The position numbers were made by a program, and so were the translations under genes. Below are positions 7,701 to 12,076 of a stretch of 12,076 nucleotides of DNA, one piece after another. This DNA is from Holophagaceae bacterium UBA692 (GTDB lineage Bacteria > Acidobacteriota > Holophagae > Holophagales > Holophagaceae). The notes under the pieces are model-generated. The model searched no databases. It saw only the letters and a program-made list of their open reading frames with translations, and had not been told where the DNA came from. The stretch covers positions 1 to 12,076 of the forward strand of contig DBMS01000313.1 of the NCBI GenBank assembly GCA_002297665.1, written 5' to 3'. How positions within the stretch are numbered: the first letter of the stretch is position 1; every line of letters starts with the position of its first letter.

Positions 7701-7786
7701 GGGATGGGGGACGTGGCCTTGGTCCCTGGAATGGACGGTTTGGCTTTCTTTACGCCCTGTTGATCGGTTCCGTTCCGGGTTGTCAT
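4709..7786 (-). CDS. CheB-CheR fusion with coiled coil and two PAS domains
   Basis: A 1025-aa cytoplasmic signalling protein. The CheB methylesterase domain (about 48-235) has Ser57 in GIGASAGG, His86 in VQHL and Asp178 in SGTGSDGT, the full catalytic triad, and no N-terminal receiver. The CheR methyltransferase part (about 255-515) has HRRVDRRM (279-286), SFFRDP (321-326), the SAM-binding VPGCSSGEEAYS (354-365), ATDID and LISCRNLLIYL (457-467). A degenerate PAS-like stretch (about 560-670) and a heptad coiled coil (about 700-785) lead to PAS_10-type (787-897) and PAS (910-1020) domains. CheB and CheR normally remove and add methyl groups on receptor glutamates; fused forms are widespread outside flagellar operons and their targets are mostly unknown. 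It ends after PAS with no kinase. ATG 7786 has GGAG 7 bases upstream. Flanking hybrid kinases are possible partners. Confidence 0.95.
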   Translation of the reverse strand: MTTRNGTDQQGVKKAKPSIPGTKATSPIPPYPGRTEKPLKAESVRLPPFPVVGIGASAGGLRAFEAFFSGMPAVADPGMAFILVQHLAPDHKSILTDLIRRYTRMEVFEVEDGMVVKPNCAYIIPPNHDMAFLDGALHLLEPAAARGQRLPIDFFFRSLAQDLHERSIGIILSGTGSDGTLGLRAIKGEGGMAMAQNPESTEYDGMPRSALGTGLVDFELPPAEMPAKLIAYVAHGFGKPTIAYADPMPGSESTMKKILVILRAQTSHDFSQYKPSTIHRRVDRRMAINQINSLEEYLKFIQSSPAEVDALFRDLLIGVTSFFRDPDAFQGLETQVIPNLFSNKQPGGRIRVWVPGCSSGEEAYSIAILLQERMDAMKQSYQIQVFATDIDGAAIAKARSGLYPASISSDITPERMGRFFAAEPGDGAYRIIKTIRDMVVFSEQDLIKDPPFSRIDLISCRNLLIYLGSDLQKKVIPLFHYALAPNGLLFMGSSESTGDFSDLFAVLDRKLKIYLRKEDGHGSNPTARRRAGTEVAFMGVASQPIAGKPPVAPRPPWREVIEQAILRLGTSPSALVNGAGDILYFHGRTGAFLEPAQGEGGVTNILRMAREGLRKELSLALRTVVETKETVRRHGLRLRTNGHFTAVDFAVHPVTSAAGISDPPLYLVMLDESAPAKAAMVPDAGGLELPGPGAKPLEAEESILALRQELRDKEDYLKRANEELETSNEELKSSNEEMQSVNEELQSTNEELETSKEELQSVNEELATVNSELQTKVADLSRANNDMNNLLAGTGIATFFVDHQLRLVRFTPAATQMINLIQSDIGRPVGHIVLNLIGYTTLVKDIQTVLDNLVPFDQKVETNEGHWYRLRIQPYRTLENVIEGAVITFVDITEMITAQDALGKAAELQTLASIARDAQDAFVVQDLVGRILAWSPGAERLYGWSLGEALAMNVRDRIPKGDRQVTMDRILDLSLADHLKPCSLQLLAKDGSLVEVSLTATPLLDKEGHRYAVATTERRRVKAPV
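5459..5626 (-). repeat. Eight imperfect 21-bp (heptad) repeats inside the CheB-CheR fusion
   Basis: Residues 721-776 consist of eight consecutive seven-residue units of the form N-E-E-L-x-[ST]-x, beginning NEELETS, NEELKSS, NEEMQSV and NEELQST. The DNA is an imperfect tandem repeat of 21 bp, visible on the plus strand as recurring TTCCTC. This rigid signalling helix between CheR and PAS is a known hallmark of CheB/CheR-PAS fusions; repeat number could change by slippage in frame. Confidence 0.85.
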
Positions 7787-8224
7787 GAAGCGGCTCCAGA
7801 ACGATCATGGTAGCCCCATCCAGCGTTCTGGGTGATGCCTTAGGCATTGTTTGGGAAAAACCCCTTTTCACGCCATGCTTCGGAAATTGCCAGGGTGGGC
7901 AGAGACCCTCAACGTCCAAGCGTGAAGGCCGCGGCGTACGCCGGGGTAGCCGTGGAGGGGCGGGCCTGTTGTTTCCGGTCACAAGGGACCCGCGCAAGGG
8001 TGCCTTGCGGCCCCCTGATGGATCCGTAACCACGTGGCGGATGCAAAGCGTTCGTGGAGGAGCGCCAAGGCTGGAAAATCGAGGCCAAGGTCCGGATGCA
8101 ATCTGGGGCCAGGCTCGTAACCAGCGTATCCTGAAAGGTCGGTGAAAATTATCCACCAATGTGACAAATTCCCTTGCAGATTAAACATTTTTATCTATTC
8201 TAGAAGCGTGATCAACTTTTGGCT
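7787..8224. other. Gene-free stretch between the divergent CheB-CheR and kinase 2 genes
   Basis: No intact gene is supported. One plus-strand frame, about 8040-8129, reads GCKAFVEERQGWKIEAKVRM then QSGARLVTSVS with mild coding bias, bounded by stops and lacking a start, so it may be a trace of a lost gene. From about 8140 the sequence becomes AT-rich. No convincing minus-strand promoter for the CheB-CheR gene was found. Confidence 0.45.
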
Positions 8225-8254
8225 TTGACGCAGAAATAAATATTAATTTATACA
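8225..8254 (+). promoter_or_regulatory. Candidate sigma-70 promoter for kinase 2
   Basis: TTGACG at 8225-8230 (5/6 to the -35 consensus) and TATACA at 8249-8254 (4/6 to -10) are 18 bases apart in a markedly AT-rich stretch. This predicts a start near 8261 and a leader of about 34 bases before ATG 8295. Other -10 choices such as TATTAA at 8241 are possible but badly spaced. Confidence 0.5.
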
Positions 8255-8294
8255 TATTTTTTGATCGCATTGGCAGAACTCAACGGTGCGCACA

Positions 8295-10010
8295 ATGGAA
8301 GACCGGGACAAGGTACCCGACAAGCTGGCCAATCTGAGGCAAAGGGCGGAGGAAGTGCTTCACTCTCTGGGTCCCCTGTCTCCGGTAGGCATGCGGGAGG
8401 TCCTGGATGAGATCTGCATTCACCAGATTGAACTGGCTTTACAGAACGATGAGCTCCTTCGCACCCAAGCTGAACTGGATGCCTCCCGGTCCCGTTACTT
8501 TGAGCTCTTCAACATGGCGCCTGTCGGCTATTGCCTGGTGGCAAGGGGGAGAATCCGGGAAATCAACCAGAAGGCCGGCGAACTGCTGGGTGAAACGCCA
8601 GGGCGGCTGATCCACGCGCTGATCACCCGATTCATCCATCCCGAGGATCAAGACATTTTCTATTTCGGTCACAGGCGGCTCCTCGAAACCGGCGAGCCGA
8701 TTGTCTGCGACCTCCGCATGGTGAAGTTGGATGGAACCGTATTCTGGGTCCACCTGGAAGCCGGGGTGGCGCCCAATGGGGAGCTTGGACCCGGGAAAGG
8801 CCCCTTGATCCGCCTCGTGATGAGCGATATGACGAGCTACCGGCTGGCGGAGGCTGAACTCGCGGCACGGGAATCCCTGGTCCAACGGAGGAAGGAACTG
8901 GAGCGGATGGGCGTCCTAGCTAGCGGCGTTGCCCACGATTTCAACAACCTCCTCACGACTATCCTGGGCAACGCCAATCTCGGCAGCATCATCGAGGGCA
9001 AGGACGGCAAGCATGCCAGCCATTTCGCGGCCATTGAAACAGCTTCCTTGAGAGCCGCGGATCTGACCTACCAGCTCCTTGCCTTCACGGGCAAAAACCG
9101 CTGCCTGAAGACGGAGGTCGACGCCAATCTCGTCGTCACGGAACTCGCAGCCGCCTTCGTCCAATGCATTCCCGAGAACGTGACCCTGCACTGCGACCTG
9201 GCCGACCGCCTGCCCTACGTCAAGGGCGACCTCACCCACCTTTCCCAACTCGTCGACCATCTCCTAAAGAACGCCTCCGAGTGCGGCGCCCCGGACCGGG
9301 TGGACGACATCACGATCCGCACCCGCGCCGAGGGATTGGTGGAAGCCGCGACCAAGGGCGACGAATGGATCGTCCCGCTCCTCCCAGGCCGGTATGCGAC
9401 CATCGAGGTTTCCGACCGTGGCACGGGGATGTCACCCGAATTGGTGGCCCGAGCGTTCGAGCCGTTCTACTCGACCAAGTTCATTGGCCGCGGACTCGGC
9501 CTGGCGGCGGCGACGGGAATTCTCCGCAGCCACGGAGGAGGGATGACCTTGCGCAGCGAGCCGGGTCGCGGTTCCACGTTCAAGGTCTTCCTGCCCGCCA
9601 TGACCGAGGCGAGGACGACCTTCGCTGCCGCACCCGCTCCCTTCTGGAAAGGGAATGGGGAGGTCCTGATTGTCGACGACGAGGCGCCAGAGATCGCCAA
9701 GTTCCGCCACCTGACCAAAGAATCCGGCCTCGCCGTGATGGAGGCCCACGTCGGCGAGGAGGGCCTGGAGGCCTTCCGCCTTCACCATGGCCACCTCGCT
9801 CTGGTGCTGGCCGACCCCGGGATGCCGCCCCAAGGCGGGCTAGCCGCCTTTGAGGAATTGCAGGCGATCGATCCCGCCGTCCCAATGGTTCTCTGTCGCC
9901 GCTTCGACGCTCCGTCCCTGGACGGGCTTCCCATGGGCATGGTCGGGACCTTAACCAAGCCTTTCCGGGCGGCCGAAGTCCAGGGGCTCCTGGCCCGCGC
10001 CTTCGCCTGA
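8295..10010 (+). CDS. PAS-domain hybrid histidine kinase (kinase 2)
   Basis: Predicted cytoplasmic sensor kinase of 571 aa with the same order as kinase 1: N-terminal helix (HQIELALQNDEL at 43-54), PAS (about 65-185, YFELFNMAPVGYCLV), H-box with His214 in GVAHDFNNLLTTILGN, HATPase_c (about 310-435; Asn326, DRGTGM at 374-379, GRGLGLA) and a C-terminal receiver (about 455-570). The receiver has Asp461/Asp462 and phospho-acceptor Asp507 and Lys555, but the conserved switch Thr/Ser is Cys534 in PMVLCRRFD. The N-box is an unusual LLKNASEC. Family knowledge: such kinases autophosphorylate on His and pass phosphate to a receiver. ATG 8295 is chosen; GTG 8286 in frame would add three residues, and neither has a good Shine-Dalgarno. 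It diverges from the CheB-CheR gene and may signal with it. Confidence 0.92.
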   Translation: MEDRDKVPDKLANLRQRAEEVLHSLGPLSPVGMREVLDEICIHQIELALQNDELLRTQAELDASRSRYFELFNMAPVGYCLVARGRIREINQKAGELLGETPGRLIHALITRFIHPEDQDIFYFGHRRLLETGEPIVCDLRMVKLDGTVFWVHLEAGVAPNGELGPGKGPLIRLVMSDMTSYRLAEAELAARESLVQRRKELERMGVLASGVAHDFNNLLTTILGNANLGSIIEGKDGKHASHFAAIETASLRAADLTYQLLAFTGKNRCLKTEVDANLVVTELAAAFVQCIPENVTLHCDLADRLPYVKGDLTHLSQLVDHLLKNASECGAPDRVDDITIRTRAEGLVEAATKGDEWIVPLLPGRYATIEVSDRGTGMSPELVARAFEPFYSTKFIGRGLGLAAATGILRSHGGGMTLRSEPGRGSTFKVFLPAMTEARTTFAAAPAPFWKGNGEVLIVDDEAPEIAKFRHLTKESGLAVMEAHVGEEGLEAFRLHHGHLALVLADPGMPPQGGLAAFEELQAIDPAVPMVLCRRFDAPSLDGLPMGMVGTLTKPFRAAEVQGLLARAFA

Positions 10011-10149
10011 CGGAACTCCCAAGCACCCGCTTGACCTCCTGGGGGATCAGAATCACCGGCAGGGGGACATCCTTCGTGGGCAGGGAGATGAAGGCCACGA
10101 CTTCTGGCCGGCGGCCAGGGGCCTCATCGGAGTTGGCGGGTGTGAACAT
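10011..10149 (-). pseudogene. Coding-like N-terminal remnant of an unrecognised gene
   Basis: On the minus strand from ATG 10149 the codons read MFTPANSDEAPGRRPEVVAF then ISLPTKDVPLPVILIPQEVK and RVLG, with third positions and composition typical of the real genes here. At about 10012 the frame runs into the antisense of kinase 2 and loses protein character, although no stop occurs until 9580. GAGGAG sits too close to the ATG to be an ideal ribosome site, and coding bias seems to extend a little upstream of it. I do not recognise the family. It looks like the surviving part of a gene cut by the arrival of kinase 2 or by deletion; a short real gene cannot be excluded. Confidence 0.4.
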
Positions 10150-10281
10150 GCTCCTCGCGTCCCTCGTCGGGATCTCTCCGTTGATGCCGGCCTGCCAGCG
10201 ACAACGAAACCGGGCGAAATGAGGGACCCGGCCCTACCGGCAAACCAGCACGACGCACGAAAGGGTTGAGCCTCACCTGCG

Positions 10282-10315
10282 AAAAGGCCCCGAAACCTAA
10301 TGGTGTCGGGGCTTT
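10282..10315 (-). terminator. Rho-independent terminator after the tRNA
   Basis: GCCCCGA at 10287-10293 pairs with TCGGGGC at 10306-10312 around a 12-base loop. Read on the minus strand, the stem is followed by CTTTTC, and it starts 9 bases after the tRNA 3' end, so it should end the bshA-tRNA transcript. The plus-strand side is followed by TTTCC and could also act weakly on transcripts from kinase 2. Confidence 0.75.
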
Positions 10316-10323
10316 CCTTCGTT

Positions 10324-10400
10324 TGGTGGCTGGAGACAGACTCGAACTGTCGACCTAGGGATTATGAGACCCTCGCTCTAACCACCTGAGCTACCCAGCC
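10324..10400 (-). tRNA. tRNA with CAT anticodon, probably tRNA-Met (elongator)
   Basis: A 77-base cloverleaf with genome-encoded CCA. Acceptor GGCTGGG pairs with TCCAGCC (one G-U), the D arm is GCTC/GAGC, the anticodon stem AGGG/CCCT carries loop CTCATAA (anticodon CAT), the variable region is AGGTC, and the T arm is GACAG/CTGTC with loop TTCGAGT. Position 31-39 is a T-T mismatch. It lacks initiator features (its 1-72 pair is G-C). A CAT anticodon can also mean tRNA-Ile2, read after lysidine modification; the GGCT acceptor start and the 4-69 T-A pair favour Met, without proving it. It begins 12 bases after the bshA stop codon. Confidence 0.9.
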
Positions 10401-10412
10401 GAAGGAGCCAGT

Positions 10413-11558
10413 CTAGCGTGATCCCGCTCCGAAATCCACGGTGGATTTCGAGGGGGCCAGCACCCGTTCGTAGACCTCCTCGTACTGGTCGACGATGGGC
10501 TTTTCCTCGAAGGTCTCCAGGGCGCGGGTCTGGGCGGAGAGGCCCATCTTCCGGCGCAGGACGGGGTCGCGCAGGAGGGTGAGGGCGTCCTCGGCCATGG
10601 CGTCCACGTCGCCCAGGGCCTCCAGGTAGCCGTCCACGCCGTGGCGGACCACCTCGGGGAGGCCCCCGACGCGGCTGGCGATGACGGGGACCTTGTGGGC
10701 CATGGCCTCCAGGGCGGCCAGGCCGAAGCTTTCGGTGGCGCTGGGGAGAAGGAAGACGTCCGTGCAGGCGAGCACGGCGTCGATGTCCAGCTGCTTGCCG
10801 GTGAAGCGCACGTGGTCGGAAAAGCCGTGGTCGCGGGCGTAGGCCTCGGCCTCGGCGCGGTCGGGGCCGTCGCCAACCATGACCAGGAAGCTGGGCTGCT
10901 CGTGCAGGACCCGCTCGAAGGTCTTCATGACGTCCATGACGCGCTTGACGGGGCGGAAGTTGGAAATGTGGGTGAGGATGGACGCGCCGGCGGGGGCCAG
11001 CCACTTGCGGCAGCCCTGGCTGGGGTCCCGGGGGGCGGCGACGAAGTTGGGGATCACGTCGATGGGGCGGTCCACCTTGAAGGTGCGGTAGGTCTCGTCC
11101 CGGAGGAACTCCGACACCGAGGTCACCGCGTCGCTTTCCCGGATGGCGAGCCTGACCATGGAAAGGTAGCTGGGATCCGAGCCCACCACGGTGATGTCGG
11201 TGCCGTGGAGGGTGGTGACCACCTTGAGCCGACCCTCCAGGGCCATGCGCGCCAGGAGGGCGGCGGAGGCATGGGGGATGGCGTAGTGCGCGTGCATGAT
11301 CTGCAGGCCATGGTGCTCGGCCACGTCGGCCATCTTGGAGGCCAGGGCGATGGAGTAGGGGGCCGCCTCGAAGAGGGGGTAGGAGCTGGCCGTCACCTCG
11401 TGGAAGAGGATCTTGTCCTCGAACCCCAGCAGGCGGGGCGGGAGCGTCGGGCTGAGGAGGTGGACCTCGTGGCCGCGGGCGGCCAGGGCCTTCCCCACTT
11501 CCGTGGCCACCACCCCGGAACCGCCGAACGTCGAGTAGCAGGAGATCCCGATTCGCAT
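10413..11558 (-). CDS. bshA: N-acetyl-alpha-D-glucosaminyl L-malate synthase BshA
   Basis: A 381-aa GT4-type retaining glycosyltransferase. BshA joins N-acetylglucosamine from UDP-GlcNAc to L-malate, the first step of bacillithiol synthesis in the cytoplasm. Seen here: N-terminal MRIGISCYSTFGGSGVVATE with the GGSG nucleotide loop (12-15), HAHYAIPHA (89-97), TTLHGTDIT (115-123), ISNFRPVKR (198-206), VGDGP (228-232), ESFGLAALEAMA (276-287, the EX7E-type motif) and GGLPEV (298-303). These closely match my memory of Bacillus BshA, as does the length (377 aa there). The frame opens to 11624, but ATG 11558 gives the family's exact N-terminus. No Shine-Dalgarno stands before it. The bshB and bshC genes are not in the window. 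It runs divergently from yggT, with the tRNA behind it. Confidence 0.9.
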   Translation of the reverse strand: MRIGISCYSTFGGSGVVATEVGKALAARGHEVHLLSPTLPPRLLGFEDKILFHEVTASSYPLFEAAPYSIALASKMADVAEHHGLQIMHAHYAIPHASAALLARMALEGRLKVVTTLHGTDITVVGSDPSYLSMVRLAIRESDAVTSVSEFLRDETYRTFKVDRPIDVIPNFVAAPRDPSQGCRKWLAPAGASILTHISNFRPVKRVMDVMKTFERVLHEQPSFLVMVGDGPDRAEAEAYARDHGFSDHVRFTGKQLDIDAVLACTDVFLLPSATESFGLAALEAMAHKVPVIASRVGGLPEVVRHGVDGYLEALGDVDAMAEDALTLLRDPVLRRKMGLSAQTRALETFEEKPIVDQYEEVYERVLAPSKSTVDFGAGSR

Positions 11559-11647
11559 CCCACGGTTGTACTTCAGTTCTCGCAAATTGTCCAAGGGGAC
11601 GCCGGGACCGGTTCCGACTATCATGGCAGGGAAAGGTCCCCCTCCCT
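11559..11647. promoter_or_regulatory. Divergent bshA/yggT promoter interval
   Basis: These 89 bases must hold promoters for both directions. For bshA, TTGGAC and TACAAC (18 apart, minus strand, near 11590 and 11566) would place transcription start close to the ATG itself, implying a leaderless mRNA; the hexamer matches are weak (3/6 and 4/6). For yggT, TATCAT at 11619-11624 is a 5/6 match to -10, but no -35 is seen. Confidence 0.35.
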
Positions 11648-11902
11648 ATGTTCCTTGTGCTCGTGGCCGACAAACTCATTCTTCTGCTCATCATGCTCAT
11701 CTTCATCACGAGCATCCTGTCCTGGATCCAGCCGGACCCCCGGAACCCGATCGTGCGCCTGCTTCACGCCATCGTGGATCCGGTCCTGCACCCCATCCGG
11801 ACGGTGCTGCCGTCCTCCATGGGCATGGACTTCAGCCCCATGGTGGCCATCCTGATCCTGTACGCCCTGCAGGCCCTGCTGCAGAAGAGCGTCCTCTCCT
11901 AG
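11648..11902 (+). CDS. YggT family membrane protein
   Basis: An 84-aa integral membrane protein with helices at about 3-25 and 63-80. Between them is the family signature SWIQPDPRNPIVRLLHAIVD (25-44) and PVLHPIRTVLP (45-55), followed by DFSPMVAILILYALQ (61-75). YggT/YlmG proteins are implicated in envelope, division or cofactor-related membrane organisation, without a settled mechanism. It lies 8 bases before a divIVA-family gene, the same order as ylmG-divIVA in Gram-positives and several other phyla, which supports the call. The ribosome site is poor: AAAGG is about 12 bases before the ATG. Confidence 0.88.
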   Translation: MFLVLVADKLILLLIMLIFITSILSWIQPDPRNPIVRLLHAIVDPVLHPIRTVLPSSMGMDFSPMVAILILYALQALLQKSVLS

Positions 11903-11910
11903 GAGCGCCC

Positions 11911-12076
11911 ATGAAATTCACGCCCTTGGACATCCAACGCCGGGAATTCGAGAAGGGGTTCCGGGGCCTGGAGGAAGGGGAGGTGCGGGCCTTCCTGCTG
12001 GAGGTGGCTGGGGAATGGGAGGAGCTGCAGATGGAGAATTCCCGCCTGCGCACCGAGATCCTGGACCTGCGCGAGC
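11911..12076 (+). CDS. DivIVA-domain protein, N-terminal part (cut by window end)
   Basis: The first 55 codons read MKFTPLDIQRREFEKGFRGL then EEGEVRAFLLEVAGEWEELQ and continue into a charged coiled coil. The pattern LDIxxxEFxKGFRGLxxxEVxxFL is the classic DivIVA N-terminal membrane-curvature domain. Members recruit division, polar or cell-wall proteins by coiled-coil assembly. AGGAGC overlaps the end of yggT, 5 bases before the ATG, so the pair is an operon. The C-terminal coiled coil and the length are beyond the window. Confidence 0.9.
   Translation, partial: MKFTPLDIQRREFEKGFRGLEEGEVRAFLLEVAGEWEELQMENSRLRTEILDLRE

Noticed and set aside
7807..8145. Plus-strand 112-codon open frame between CheB-CheR and kinase 2
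   Set aside because: No ribosome site, composition typical of random GC-rich sequence, no recognisable motif.
8156..8190. Possible sigma-54 promoter (TGTGAC...TTGCA) upstream of kinase 2
   Set aside because: The GG/GC spacing is too long by about three bases and the GG is not present.
10641..11855. Plus-strand 404-codon open frame
   Set aside because: Antisense of bshA running into yggT in the wrong frame; bshA has all family motifs.

Overview
This is a GC-rich bacterial window with very strong G/C third-position codon use in its real genes. A bacillithiol-type glycosyltransferase (bshA), a yggT-divIVA pair, PAS hybrid histidine kinases and a CheB/CheR fusion occur together. This combination fits an Acidobacteriota (Holophagae/Geothrix-like) chromosome. 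That placement is inference from gene content; there is no rRNA or marker gene to prove it.

Layout. 1-2020: PAS hybrid histidine kinase 1 (+) and its terminator. 2185-2882: an overlapping two-gene unit (+), a small release-factor-like uncharacterised protein followed by a YtxH-like membrane protein. 3170-3598: two small hypothetical genes (+). 3683-4216: a minus-strand pair, an intact 50-aa DUF3309 membrane peptide and a wrecked alpha/beta-hydrolase gene. 4217-4708: no intact gene, but a coding-like fragment. 4709-7786: a 1025-aa CheB-CheR-coiled coil-PAS-PAS fusion (-). 7787-8294: a gene-free stretch ending in an AT-rich promoter region. 8295-10010: PAS hybrid histidine kinase 2 (+), a paralogue of kinase 1. 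10011-10323: a coding-like remnant on the minus strand and a terminator. 10324-11558: a CAT-anticodon tRNA directly behind bshA (both -). 11648-12076: yggT and the start of a divIVA-family gene (+).

How it fits together. The centre is a signalling island: two hybrid kinases of the same design bracket a fused chemotaxis-type methylesterase/methyltransferase with PAS sensors. The fusion has no kinase or receiver of its own, so the neighbouring kinases are plausible but unproven partners. Between and around these large genes lie small stress- or envelope-type genes and several decayed gene fragments, which marks 2.6-10.2 kb as a fluid accessory region. From about 10.3 kb the content changes to conserved housekeeping genes: thiol metabolism, tRNA, and envelope/division. 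I see no CRISPR array, insertion sequence, toxin-antitoxin pair, phage gene or defence system, and no clear previously undescribed system. The best leads are the two-kinase/CheBR arrangement with its degenerate receivers, and the gene remnants.
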